A stretch of DNA of 64,000 nt from Vicia villosa (GCF_029867415.1 NW_026705209.1:806001-870000); one strand, 5' to 3'; numbered from the stretch's first letter, positions 23,650 to 35,515 are shown. The notes: generated by a model not told the origin, from the letters alone. Numbers and translations are program-made.

Positions 23650-24171
23650 TGTGGTGGTCGTTTTTCTTTACCTCCCCGTTTCACTTGGGAGGACGGCACG
23701 CTAGACCCTTCACGCGGAATTTGGAAGGAGAATGCGCCCGTGGTGGGATGAATTTTGTTTCAGTTCTTCCTACGATATCACACGAACTTTCTTATTGTCG
23801 TACGAGTAGGAAAGGGAAAAAAAGATCTCAACTAAACCCTAAGAGTTTGCTAAGTGTGGGGATTTCACCTAGACTAGAAATTCTGGAGTCCGGGGGGTCG
23901 GTTATACATAGGGAAGTGTTTAAACACCCTACATATCTGTAGTACTCTACAGGAACCTTCTCTGTGTCATTTGTGATTGTGTTTATTGCTAATGATTGGG
24001 AAAGTTTCTCCTTTGTGTTAGGAGAAGGAATTGAATTGATTAAAGAAAGACAGATAGATAGACAAACTGGCTATTTTTGGTATTTTATTAGCTCGCTGAG
24101 ATTCCTTGTGAACCTCATGCCTACATATCCCTAGTGGAAGTCAGAGCTTAATGTAGTTCGGGGAACTAACT
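23650..24171 (-). repeat. Ogre-1 right (5') LTR, truncated to about 520 bp
   Basis: It matches 4759-5284 with about four substitutions and a 4-bp indel, then stops abruptly and LINE-A sequence follows. About 5.5 kb of this LTR, including the TATA region, is missing. Confidence 0.9.
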
Positions 24172-24786
24172 TCTATTTCGGTGACAAAGGCAGCAACTTT
24201 CTTGTGGAAGGTAAATGCTCCATCTAAATACCTTTTCTTTGGCTTGAAAATTGTTCACAATAGGATTGCAACCAAAGATCATCTGCATAAAAGAGGGGTT
24301 TTAGAAGCTATCGATCTACTCTGTGGATTCTGTTCATCGGCGGAGGAGAATTTAGCTCATCTTCTTGGAGGCTGTAAGGTTTTGAAGGGTATTTGGCAGC
24401 AGGTTCTTGTGTGGTTCGGTGACCATCTTGCTTTGTCTTTGGAAGATTTTTTGTTTTTCCCTTTCTTCTACGACAAGGTGAGAAATATAACCGAAAGAAG
24501 GATAGTGGGAGCCATTTCGTTAGCTTCGTGTTGGTCCATTTGGATGGGTCGGAACAACATAATTTTCAACAATGCTAGTTTTAGTTTTTCGGAGTGCATG
24601 ACGGAGTTGGTTTTCCGATCTTGGATGTGGTTGGAATCGAGCCTTAAGTGTGCTCCGCTTTGTAATTTTAATACTTGGCACATTAAACCGCTATGTTGTT
24701 TTGTTTATCGGTTCTTCCGCTTTGGTCTGTATTTGGGTAGAGCAACCCTTTTGCTCTAATTGAATTCAATTTCCTATTAAAAAAAA
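24172..24786 (+). pseudogene. LINE-A, 3' part: zinc-binding RT C-terminus, 3' UTR and poly(A)
   Basis: Translation gives the zf-RVT region found at the end of plant L1 ORF2 (FLWKVNAPSKYLFFGLKIVHNRIATKDHLHKRG and CGFCSSAEENLAHLLGGC), a tail like LINE-B's, a stop at 24757-24759, and a short 3' UTR with CCTTTTGCTCTAATT, closely matching LINE-B's CCCTTTTGCTCCC. An A run at about 24778-24787 ends it. Compared with LINE-B, some 500 residues of RT between this part and 4758 are missing. Confidence 0.85.
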
Positions 24787-25085
24787 ATCACATTGAAATC
24801 CTTTTTCTAGTCACATTGCATCTTTAGTGGGGGAAACCTTAGTTGTTACTTGAAAATCTACATGATATAATCATTAAAAACATCCGCCAAGCGACGTGAA
24901 TATAAAGATAAAGGGTACATCATGTTTATGATAGAAATGAAGGTAATACGCAAAAGTTGAATCAATCGATACGTCAATAAAATTATTAATTATTGACATG
25001 GAGAAGCAAAACATCTAGAGCTCGAAGTTCTTCCAAAAGAAACTAGATAAATATATAATATAATACACTTGGTTCTAGAAATGTG
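24787..25085. other. Spacer between LINE-A and the copia array
   Basis: AT-rich, with no gene or repeat recognised. Confidence 0.6.
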
Positions 25086-25090
25086 TATAC

Positions 25091-25470
25091 TGTTGAAACT
25101 GCTATTTTTAGCACTTCAGTTGGCGTAACCGGTTACGCCTGTTACCGTAACCGGTTACGAATCCGTGAAACAGATTCACTGTAGATGTTGCGTTTGCGTA
25201 ACCGGTTACGCTGTTTGCCGTAACCGGTTACACTAAAGCCCAACTGTTTTTCTGTTTGTTTTAGGGTGCTTTAATTGCATTCCAATCATTTTGTAACTTG
25301 TACTATATAAGGAGCTCACTACTCCTATGTTGTGGTTAATGCCAATTCACTATCTCACCCTCAATTACTCTCTCTCTCTCTTATTTTCTATTCATTCCTT
25401 AATCTTCATCTTCTTCAATTGATCATTTTCCCCATTAAAGAAACCTTAATTTGATTTGTATGTTCCAACA
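25091..25470 (+). repeat. Copia LTR 1
   Basis: TGTTGAAACT...TGTTCCAACA, 380 bp. It has four perfect GTAACCGGTTAC palindromes (25125-25136, 25147-25158, 25198-25209, 25220-25231), a TATA box in TACTATATAAGG (25301-25312) and a CT-repeat tract before the end. Confidence 0.96.
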
Positions 25471-25471
25471 T

Positions 25472-25490
25472 TTTGCATCAAGAGCCTTGG
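25472..25490 (+). other. Unusual copia primer-binding region
   Basis: TTGCATCAAGAGCC follows the LTR. The usual copia site complementary to initiator Met tRNA is TGGTATCAGAGC. This one resembles it with two substitutions and one extra A. The same sequence follows LTR2 at 30170. Confidence 0.45.
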
Positions 25491-25514
25491 TTCTGATCCG
25501 ATTCCGCTGCAACA

Positions 25515-28500
25515 ATGAGTACCAATGATCAAATCCCATCCAATTTACCGATTCTTGATTCGAAGAATTACAACAAGTGGTTTAAGAAAATGAAAGTCTT
25601 GTTTGGATATCAAGAAGTTCTCGATATTGTCAACAATGGTGTCACACCACTTGGGACTGAACCTACAGCTGCACATCAAGCCACTTTCAGGGAAGAGAAG
25701 AAGAAAGATTACAAAGCTCTCTTCTTGATACACTTTTGCGTCGATGGTGATAACTTCGAAAAGGTCGGTGATTGCGAGTCTGCGAGGCAAGCTTGGTTAA
25801 TTCTTGAGAAAGCATATGCTGGGGCTGCGAAGGCGAAGGTTGTGAGGTTACAAACTCACAAGAGGCAATTCGAGTTAACGCAAATGGAAGAGAAGGAAAC
25901 AATCAACGATTATGTGATGCGCATTACGCGCCTAGTGAATCAAATCAAGTCGTGTGGGGAAACGATCTTAGAACAAAATGTTGTGTCAAAAATCTTGCGT
26001 TCGTTGATGTCAAGATTCGACAACATTGTGGTTGCGATTGAAGAGTCGAAGGACCTTACATCGCTGAGCAAGGATGAGCTTCAAAGTTCCCTAGAAGCAC
26101 ATGAACAAAGAATGGACGAGAGAGGAAGCGATAAGGCAAAGGCGGAATTAGCTTTGCAAGCTCGTTTCAATGAAAGGAGTAAAGGTTCGAAAGGGAAATG
26201 GCCTTCGAAAGGGAAGCAAGGCGATGGTGAACCTAAACATTCGAAGGGACAAAAGGGTGAGAGCAGCAACTCAAACGGTTATGGTGATCGAAGCAACGCG
26301 AGAGGTAGAAAACCAAGAGACATGAGCAAAATACAATGCTGGAAATGCAGGAAACTTGGGCATTTTTAATCAAAGTGTGGTGCTTAACAGCTTGAAACTA
26401 AAGGGGGTGAAGCCAAGGTTGCTAGGCAAGAGGTTGATGATGAAGCCACACTCTTAGTGATGATTACCGATGAGTGCGAAGGCATGGCAGAGGTGCTGGA
26501 CAGCAGCTGCAAGTCACGGGACAGCAGCTGCAGCAGTGCAGAAAAAACGACAGTTTTGAGTTCGGAACAAAATGTGATGATTTCGGTTCGTGATGGAACT
26601 CAAGGCAAAGAGGAGTGGTACTTAGACTCCGGATGTTCAACGCATATGACGGGAAGAAGAGATTGGTTTGTGTAAATCAATCAAGTGGCAAAAAACAAAG
26701 TGATGTTTGCGGACGATTCCACTCTCATGGCCGAAGGTGTCGATGATGTGTTGATCGAGAAAAAGGATGGTGGACATTCTATGATCAAGGATGTGCTATA
26801 TATTCCAGGTATTAATTGTAATCTTTTGAGTATTGGTGAATTGCTCGAAAAAGGTTACAATATACGGTTGGAAGATAAGATCTTGCGGGTTGTTGATGCT
26901 AGTGGAGTGTTGATCCTAAAGGCTCCCATGGCTACCAATAGGACTTTCAAAGTTGAGCTGAAAGTATTGGAGCATAGGTGCTTAGCTACAACTGCAGGTA
27001 GAGAGGAGTGGTTATGGCATTATCGTCTTGGTCACTTGAATTTTCGTAATCTCAAAGCGTTGCAACAAGAAGGTATGGTTACCGGGCTGCCACACATTAA
27101 CGTTCCAGCTGAGTTGTGTGAAGAATGTGTGAAAGGAAAGCAACACAAAGGAAGTTTTAGCAAGGATGCGGGTCATAGAACCAATGCACACCTTGAGGTG
27201 GTGTATTCCGATGTTTGTGGACCTATGCAAGTGGACACATTTGGTGGCAATCGATATTTTGTCACATTCATTGACGATTTTAGTAGAAAGTTGTGGACTT
27301 ACGTCATCAAGAGAAAGGATGAGGTGTTTGATGTATTCAAGAGGTTTAAGTCCATGGCGGAGAGGCAATGCGGTCGCAAGTTGAAAATTCTCAAAACGGA
27401 TGGTGGAGGTGAGTATACCTCGGTTGCGTTTGGGAAGTATTGTGATGATGAGGGTATAGTGCGTGAGGTTGTACCACCCTATACGCCGCAGTAAAATGGT
27501 ATTGCCGAGAGGAAAAATCGTTCGATTATGAACATGGTTCGAAGCATGTTAAGCGGTAAAGGTCTACCAAAGGAACTATGGGGAGAAGCGGTCTCTACAG
27601 CCACATACTTATTGAATCGTTGTCCTACAAAGAAGCTTGAGAAGCTTACACCAGAAGAGGCTTGGTGTGGATTCAAACCGAATCTAAGTCATTTGCGTGT
27701 ATTCGGTTCGGTGGCTTATAAACATGTGCCGGGACAATTGAGAAAGAAGTTGGACGATAAAGGAGAAGAAATGATATTCGTTGGATATCACTCAACAGGC
27801 GGTTACAAACTGTTCGATGCGAGAAATCGGAAGATTCAAATTAGTCGAGATGTTATTTTTGAAGAAAATAACAGCAGCAGTCTCAGCATAACCGGTTACG
27901 GCCAGCTAGTACAAACTGGCGTAACCGGTTACAGACAGGAAAAACAGAGTCAGAATTATGCAGAGAACAGCGTAACCGGTTATGGCCAGCCAGTACATAC
28001 AGGCGTAACCGGTTACGAGCAGAACAGAATTCCAGCTACTGTATTTTTTGATGATCCAGTCAGTCCCGAAACAGTTCCGCAGCCTCCGGATGATGTTCAA
28101 ACTGGAGAACACCGTAGAAGATCAACAAGGCAAAGGGTGTTGCCTTCTAGACTCCAAGAATGCGAGAGATTCCAAGATAACGAAGTTAATAATGAAGGTC
28201 ATTTCGTTCATTTTGCGCTTATGGCCAAATCCGAACCGGTGAATACGGAGGAGGCTCTAAGGGATCCAAAATGGATTTGTGCAATGAAAGAGGAACTGGA
28301 ATCAATCGAGAAAAATGGTACTTGGGAGTTAGTTGATCTACCTCATGGTAAGAAGCCAATTGGTGTCCGTTGGGTCTATAAAGTGAAAGCAAATCTGAAG
28401 GGCGAGATAATCAAGTATAAGGCTCGATTAGTAGCGAAAGGGTTTTTGCAACGTGAAGGAATAGACTTTGAGGAGGTGTTTGCTCCTGTGGCTAGGCTTG

Positions 28501-29783
28501 AGACCATCCGATTGGTTGTTGGTATTGCAAACAACAACAATTGGAGCGTTTATCAAATGGACGTCAAATCTGCGTTTTTGAATGGTCCACTTGATGAGGA
28601 TGTTTATGTTGGACAGCCCCCCGATTTTGAAGTAAAGAATCAAGAGATGAGATACTACAAGTTGCATAAAGCCTTGTATGGTTTGAAACAAGCTCCAAGA
28701 GCTTGGAAAAAACGCATAGATGGCTTCCTTGTTGACATTGACTTCAAGCGGTGTGTGTCCGAACATGGTGTATATGTGAGATCGAATGCTAAGAATGGAG
28801 TGATAATTCTTTGCTTATATGTGGACGATCTCTTGATTACCGGCAGCTGTGAGGAGAGTATCTCAAGGTTCAAGAAGGAGCTCATGAGTGAGTTTGAGAT
28901 GACGGACCTTGGAATCATGAAATACTTCCTTGGCATAGAGTTCCAAAGGTCAAAAACGGGACTGCTCATGCACCAAAGGAGGTATGCACTTGAGATCTTG
29001 AAGAGGTGTGAAATGGAACATTGCAATGTTGCCATTACACCATGTGAGGCAAGGCTACAACTATCCAAAAGTGAGGATGAGCAAGATGTTGATCCAACTC
29101 AATATCGAAGATTGATTGGATCATTGCGGTATTTGTGAAATACGCGACCGGACTTGGCATTTAGTGTCGGTATTGCGAGTAGATTCATGGAGAGACCAAA
29201 GGTATCTCATATGGCAGCTGTCAAGAGGATCCTTATATACATTAAAGGGACTCTTGGTTGTGGAATTCTCTTTCCGGCATCGGATACGGGCCGAAAGTGT
29301 GATTTACTTGGTTTCACCGATTCCAATTGGTGTGGTGATAAGGATGATAGAAAGTCAACAGCTGGATACATCTTTATGCTAGGTAGAACTCCAATCTCTT
29401 GGTGTTCGAAAAAGGAACCGGTGGTAGCACTCTCATCTTGTGAGGCCGAGTATATTGCGGCATCGTTGTGTGCTTGCCAAGCCATGTGGCTTATGAATCT
29501 ATTGAAGGAGCTTAATAGTAGTGAGGGTGAGGCTGTTACTCTCCTTGTTGACAATGTCTCCGCGATCAACCTTGCGAAGAATCCGATTGCACACGGAAGA
29601 AGCAAGCACATAGAGATGCGGTTTCATTACTTAAGGCAGTTAGTGAGCGATGGAAAGTTACGATTGGGGTATTGTCGAAGCGAAGATCAAGTAGCTGACT
29701 TATTGACCAAGGGTGTGACCAATGAGATGTTCAAGAGGCTGAGAATGAAGCTGAGCATGGTGGACTTGGACCAACTGAAGTGA
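25515..29783 (+). pseudogene. Copia polyprotein, unit 1 (five in-frame stops)
   Basis: One continuous frame of about 1423 codons. Order: Gag (copia-type, PILDSKNYNKWFKKM), CCHC knuckle CWKCRKLGHF, protease (WYLDSGCSTHMTG), GAG-pre-integrase/HHCC (HYRLGHLN, CEECVKGKQ), integrase core (YSDVCGPM, FIDDFSRK, TDGGGEY), a linker with four VTGY-type repeats, RT ([22 protein letters not shown]) and RNase H (SSCEAEY, RSKHIEMRFHYLR, DLLTKG). Stops lie at 26367-26369 (inside the knuckle), 26385-26387, 26673-26675, 27492-27494 and 29136-29138. There is no frameshift. The natural stop is 29781-29783. It cannot make a full Gag-Pol. Confidence 0.95.
27888..28016 (+). repeat. Four GTAACCGGTTAC-type palindromes inside the polyprotein, unit 1
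   Basis: At 27888-27899 (one mismatch), 27921-27932 (perfect), 27972-27983 (one mismatch) and 28005-28016 (perfect). In frame they encode (I/V)TGY four times in the linker between integrase and RT. The 12-mer equals the one in the LTRs. Confidence 0.95.
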
Positions 29784-29790
29784 GGTGGTG

Positions 29791-30168
29791 TGTTGAAACT
29801 GCTGTTTTTAGCACTTCAGTTGGCGTAACCGGTTACGCCTGTTACCGTAACCGGTTACGAACCCGTGAAACAGATTCACTGTAGATGTTGCGTTTGCGTA
29901 ACCGGTTACGCTGTTTGCCGTAACCGGTTACACTGAAGCCCAACTATTTTTCTGTTTGTTTTAGGGTGCTTTAATTGCATTCCAATCATTTTGTAACTTG
30001 TACTATATAAGGAGCTCACTACTCCTATGTTGTGGTTAATGCCAATTCACTATCTCACCCTCAATTACTCTCTCTCTCTTATTTTCTATTCATTCCTTAA
30101 TCTTCATCTTCTTCAATTGATCATTTTCCCCATTAAAGAAACCTTAATTTGATTTGTATGTTCCAACA
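29791..30168 (+). repeat. Copia LTR 2 (shared)
   Basis: 378 bp, with four GTAACCGGTTAC palindromes. It serves as 3' LTR of unit 1 and 5' LTR of unit 2. A purine-rich GAAGTGAGGTGGTG precedes it as polypurine tract. Confidence 0.96.
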
Positions 30169-30212
30169 TTTTGCATCAAGAGCCTTGGTTCTGATCCGAT
30201 TCCGCTGCAACA

Positions 30213-33200
30213 ATGAGTACCAATGATCAAATCCCATCCAATTTACCGATTCTTGATTCGAAGAATTACAACAAGTGGTTTAAGAAAATGAAAGTCTTGT
30301 TTGGATATCAAGAAGTTCTCGATATTGTCAACAATGGTGTCACACCACTTGGGACTGAACCTACAGCTGCACATCAAGCCACTTTCAGGGAAGAGAAGAA
30401 GAAAGATTACAAAGCTCTCTTCTTGATACACTCTTGCGTCGATGGTGATAACTTCGAAAAGGTCGGTGATTGCGAGTCTGCGAGGCAAGCTTGGTTAATT
30501 CTTGAGAAAGCATATGCTGGGGCTGCGAAGGCGAAGGTTGTGAGGTTACAAACTCACAAGAGGCAATTCGAGTTAACGCAAATGGAAGAGAAGGAAACAA
30601 TCAACGATTATGTGATGCGCATTACGCGCCCAGTGAATCAAATCAAGTCGTGTGGGGAAACGATCTTAGAACAAAATGTTGTGTCAAAAATCTTGCGTTC
30701 GTTGATGTCAAGATTCGACAACATTGTGGTTGCGATTGAAGAGTCGAAGGACCTTACATCGCTGAGCAAGGATGAGCTTCAAAGTTCCCTAGAAGCACAT
30801 GAACAAAGAATGGACGAGAGAGGAAGCGATAAGGCAAAGGCGGAATTAGCTTTGCAAGCTCGTTTCAATAAAAGGAGTAAAGGTTCGAAAGGGAAATGGC
30901 CTTCGAAAGGGAAGCAAGGCGATGGTGAACCTAAACATTCGAAGGGACAAAAGGGTGAGAGCAGCAACTCAAACGGTTATGGTGATCGAAGCAACGCGAG
31001 AGGTAGAAAACCAAGAGACATGAGCAAAATACAATGCTGGAAATGCAGGAAACTTGGGCATTTTTAATCAAAGTGTGGTGCTTAACAGCTTGAAACTAAA
31101 GGGGGTGAAGCCAAGGTTGCTAGGCAAGAGGTTGATGATGAAGCCACACTCTTAGTGATGATTACCGATGAGTGCGAAGGCATGGCAGAGGTGCTGGACA
31201 GCAGCTGCAAGTCACGGGACAGCAGCTGCAGCAGTGCAGAAAAAACGACAGTTTTGAGTTCGGAACAAAATGTGATGATTTCGGTTCGTGATGGAACTAA
31301 AGGCAAAGAGGAGTGGTACTTAGACTCCGGATGTTCAACGCATATGACGGGAAGAAGAGATTGGTTTGTGTAAATCAATCAAGTGGCGAAAAACAAAGTG
31401 ATGTTTGCGGACGATTCCACTCTCATGGCCGAAGGTGTCGATGATGTGTTGATCGAGAAAAAGGATGGTGGACATTCTATGATCAAGGATGTGCTATATA
31501 TTCCAGGTATTAATTGTAATCTTTTGAGTATTGGTGAATTGCTCGAAAAAGGTTACAATATACGGTTGGAAGATAAGATCTTGCGGGTTGTTGATGCTAG
31601 TGGAGTGTTGATCCTAAAGGCTCCCATGGCTACCAATAGGACTTTCAAAGTTGAGCTGAAAGTATTGGAGCATAGGTGCTTAGCTACAACTGCAGGTAGA
31701 GAGGAGTGGTTATGGCATTATCGTCTTGGTCACTTGAATTTTCGTAATCTCAAAGCGTTGCAACAAGAAGGTATGGTTACCGGGCTGCCACACATTAACG
31801 TTCCAGCTGAGTTGTGTGAAGAATGTGTGAAAGGAAAGCAACACAAAGGAAGTTTTAGCAAGGATGCGGGTCATAGAACCAATGCACACCTTGAGGTGGT
31901 GTATTCCGATGTTTGTGGACCTATGCAAGTGGACACATTTGGTGGCAATCGATATTTTGTCACATTCATTGACGATTTTAGTAGAAAGTTGTGGACTTAC
32001 GTCATCAAGAGAAAGGATGAGGTGTTTGATGTATTCAAGAGGTTTAAGTCCATGGCGGAGAGGCAATGCGGTCGCAAGTTGAAAATTCTCAAAACGGATG
32101 GTGGAGGTGAGTATACCTCGGTTGCGTTTGGGAAGTATTGTGATGATGAGGGTATAGTGCGTGAGGTTGTACCACCCTATACGCCGCAGTAAAATGGTAT
32201 TGCCGAGAGGAAAAATCGTTCGATTATGAACATGGTTCGAAGCATGTTAAGCGGTAAAGGTCTACCAAAGGAACTATGGGGAGAAGCGGTCTCTACAGCC
32301 ACATACTTATTGAATCGTTGTCCTACAAAGAAGCTTGAGAAGCTTACACCAGAAGAGGCTTGGTGTGGATTCAAACCGAATCTAAGTCATTTGCGTGTAT
32401 TCGGTTCGGTGGCTTATAAACATGTGCCGGGACAATTGAGAAAGAAGTTGGACGATAAAGGAGAAGAAATGATATTCGTTGGATATCACTCAACAGGCGG
32501 TTACAAACTGTTCGATGCGAGAAATCGGAAGATTCAAATTAGTCGAGATGTTATTTTTGAAGAAAATAACAGCAGCAGTCTCAGCATAACCGGTTACGGC
32601 CAGCTAGTACAAACTGGCGTAACCGGTTACAGACAGGAAAAACAGAGTCAGAATTATGCAGAGAACAGCGTAACCGGTTATGGCCAGCCAGTACATACAG
32701 GCGTAACCGGTTACGAGCAGAACATAATTCCAGCTACTGTATTTTTTGATGATCCAGTCAGTCCCGAAACAGTTCCGCAGCCTCCGGATGATGTTCAAAC
32801 TGGAGAACACCGTAGAAGATCAACAAGGCAAAGGGTGTTGCCTTCTAGACTCCAAGAATGCGAGAGATTCCAAGATAACGAAGTTAATAATGAAGGTCAT
32901 TTCGTTCATTTTGCGCTTATGGCCAAATCCGAACCGGTGAATACGGAGGAGGCTCTAAGGGATCCAAAATGGATTTGTGCAATGAAAGAGGAACTGGAAT
33001 CAATCGAGAAAAATGGTACTTGGGAGTTAGTTGATCTACCTCATGGTAAGAAGCCAATTGGTGTCCGTTGGGTCTATAAAGTGAAAGCAAATCTGAAGGG
33101 CGAGATAATCAAGTATAAGGCTCGATTAGTAGCGAAAGGGTTTTTGCAACGTGAAGGAATAGACTTTGAGGAGGTGTTTGCTCCTGTGGCTAGGCTTGAG

Positions 33201-34481
33201 ACCATCCGATTGGTTGTTGGTATTGCAAACAACAACAATTGGAGCGTTTATCAAATGGACGTCAAATCTGCGTTTTTGAATGGTCCACTTGATGAGGATG
33301 TTTATGTTGGACAGCCCCCCGATTTTGAAGTAAAGAATCAAGAGATGAGATACTACAAGTTGCATAAAGCCTTGTATGGTTTGAAACAAGCTCCAAGAGC
33401 TTGGAAAAAACGCATAGATGGCTTCCTTGTTGACATTGACTTCAAGCGGTGTGTGTCCGAACATGGTGTATATGTGAGATCGAATGCTAAGAATGGAGTG
33501 ATAATTCTTTGCTTATATGTGGACGATCTCTTGATTACCGGCAGCTGTGAGGAGAGTATCTCAAGGTTCAAGAAGGAGCTCATGAGTGAGTTTGAGATGA
33601 CGGACCTTGGAATCATGAAATACTTCCTTGGCATAGAGTTCCAAAGGTCAAAAACGGGACTGCTCATGCACCAAAGGAGGTATGCACTTGAGATCTTGAA
33701 GAGGTGTGAAATTGAACATTGCAATGTTGCCATTACACCATGTGAGGCAAGGCTACAGCTATCCAAAAGTGAGGATGAGCAAGATGTTGATCCAACTCAA
33801 TATCGAAGATTGATTGGATCATTGCGGTATTTGTGAAATACGCGACCGGACTTGGCATTTAGTGTCGGTATTGCGAGTAGATTCATGGAGAGACCAAAGG
33901 TATCTCATATGGCAGCTGTCAAGAGGATCCTTATATACATTAAAGGGACTCTTGGTTGTGGAATTCTCTTTCCGGCATCGGATACGGGCCGAAAGTGTGA
34001 TTTACTTGGTTTCACCGATTCCAATTGGTGTGGTGATAAGGATGATAGAAAGTCAACAGCTGGATACATCTTTATGCTAGGTAGAACTCCAATCTCTTGG
34101 TGTTCGAAAAAGGAACCGGTGGTAGCACTCTCATCTTGTGAGGCCGAGTATATTGCGGCATCGTTGTGTGCTTGCCAAGCCATGTGGCTTATGAATCTAT
34201 TGAAGGAGCTTAATAGTAGTGAGGGTGAGGCTATTACTCTCCTTGTTGACAATGTCTCCGCGATCAACCTTGCGAAGAATCCGATTGCACACGGAAGAAG
34301 CAAGCACATAGAGATGCGGTTTCATTACTTAAGGCAGTTAGTGAGCGATGGAAAGTTACGATTGGGGTATTGTCGAAGCGAAGATCAAGTAGCTGACTTA
34401 TTGACCAAGGGTGTGACCAATGAGATGTTCAAGAGGCTGAGAATGAAGCTGAGCATGGTGGACTTGGACCAACTGAAGTGA
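30213..34481 (+). pseudogene. Copia polyprotein, unit 2 (same five stops)
   Basis: Same length, domains and frame as unit 1. All five premature stops are shared (31065-31067, 31083-31085, 31371-31373, 32190-32192, 33834-33836). About seven amino-acid differences from unit 1 are visible, for example H/S and L/P in Gag, E/K before the knuckle, R/I after the VTGY repeats and M/I near the RT end. The natural stop is 34479-34481. The VTGY palindromes recur at 32586-32714. Confidence 0.95.
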
Positions 34482-34488
34482 GGTGGTG

Positions 34489-34866
34489 TGTTGAAACTGC
34501 TGTTTTTAGCACTTCAGTTGGCGTAACTGGTTACGCCTGTTACCGTAACCGGTTACGAACCCGTGAAACAGATTCACTGTAGATGTTGCGTTTGCGTAAC
34601 CGGTTACGCTGTTTGCCGTAACCGGTTACACTGAAGCCCAACTATTTTTCTGTTTGTTTTAGGGTGCTTTATTTGCATTCCAATCATTTTGTAACTTGTA
34701 CTATATAAGGAGCTCACTACTCCTATGTTGTGGTTAATGCCAATTCACTATCTCACCCTCAATTACTCTCTCTCTCTTATTTTCTATTCATTCCTTAATC
34801 TTCATCTTCTTCAATTGATCATTTTCCCCATTAAAGAAACCTTAATTTGATTTGTATGTTCCAACA
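34489..34866 (+). repeat. Copia LTR 3
   Basis: 378 bp. Its first palindrome is altered to GTAACTGGTTAC; the other three are perfect. TATAC follows as target duplication. Confidence 0.96.
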
Positions 34867-34871
34867 TATAC

Positions 34872-35235
34872 CTATTTGCAATTTCAATGGGAATACAATA
34901 TTAGTATATCATCAAGTATCAGCCATAGGATGTCCACAACTCAAAATGAGAAGAGGACTGGAATTTTTGAAAAACTGAAACATATTATAACATTCTGTTT
35001 CTGTATCTTACCATCACGATTGTCCAAGTTTACATATTTCACATTTTGTGAGAATGTATATAGAGATGAAGCCAACCCAATTGTCCGTAATAATCAAAAG
35101 AGTTTTTGAGGAATAAGTCGGTGATCATATTTATTTCATTCAAACTTAATTTGAACATTTTACAGCCTCCTTAACCTAAAAAATAACTTTCATATCCTCC
35201 ATCTAAACATACCCTAAACTCATTAATCATACATA
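34872..35235. other. Spacer between copia array and MULE
   Basis: AT-rich, with no gene recognised. Confidence 0.6.
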
Positions 35236-35447
35236 TTATTTATAGGGTTAAATACTATTTACCCCCTGCCAAATTAGCGAGATTCGGTTTTCCCCCTTAT
35301 TAAAAAAAAATTTAGTCTAGACACCCCGTATTTGGCTGACTGGGCGTATCTTGCTAACCGGCATTTGATTTCCTTGTTTGGCTGACTGGACTTATTGTAT
35401 AATATTTTATTAAGCAAAACACAATTAAAATTTTTATCACACTCAAG

Positions 35448-35515
35448 ATTCGAACCCAGGTCTGAAAGGCAACAATACTACAACATTACCACCAAACTAT
35501 GCATGTTTAGATGTT
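35448..35515 (-). other. tRNA-like module near left end of the MULE
   Basis: The minus strand carries an A-box-like TAGTTTGGTGGTAA and a B-box GGTTCGAATCT about 45 nt apart. No full cloverleaf is recognised. Confidence 0.4.

Larger units (their letters stand above)
4759..24171 (-). mobile_element. Ogre-1: Ogre-type Ty3/gypsy (Tat lineage) LTR retrotransposon, decayed
   Basis: A minus-strand element of about 19.4 kb. In transcript order: truncated 5' LTR (24171-23650), primer-binding site (23643-23626), leader, ORF1 (22882-21395), gag (21147-18606), protease (to 17062), a likely intron, RT, RNase H and a second archaeal-type RNase H, integrase (to 13109), structured repeats, polypurine tract (10796-10779) and a full 3' LTR (10778-4759). 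The extra ORF upstream of gag, the dual RNase H, the Arg-tRNA-type primer site, the 6-kb LTR and the PR-RT intron together are the known hallmarks of Ogre. Coding capacity is lost through at least three frameshifts (near 13.83, 18.63 and 19.80 kb) and two nonsense codons in RT. It sits antisense inside LINE-A. Confidence 0.93.
25086..34871 (+). mobile_element. Tandem Ty1/copia array: LTR-int-LTR-int-LTR with one TSD pair
   Basis: Three 378-380-bp LTRs (25091-25470, 29791-30168, 34489-34866) separate two near-identical internal regions offset by 4698 bp. TATAC at 25086-25090 and 34867-34871 is the only target duplication, so the two units entered as one locus or arose in place. Domain order Gag, PR, INT, RT, RNase H shows Ty1/copia. 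LTR2 and LTR3 differ from each other by about two bases, and each differs from LTR1 by four to six bases plus a 2-bp indel. Confidence 0.95.

Noticed and set aside
24809..24825. Possible LINE-A target duplication: ATTGCATCTTTAG versus ATTGCATCTTCAG at about 3109-3121
   Set aside because: It is separated from the poly(A) by about 22 bp and has a mismatch, so it is not convincing as a target duplication.
27906..28112. Minus-strand frame also encoding VTGY repeats
   Set aside because: A palindromic DNA repeat reads the same on both strands. This is a shadow of the polyprotein linker.
25086..34871. Tandem copia pair as an assembly duplication
   Set aside because: The units differ at several sites and the three LTRs carry distinct variants, which argues for two real copies. 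Long-read confirmation is still useful.
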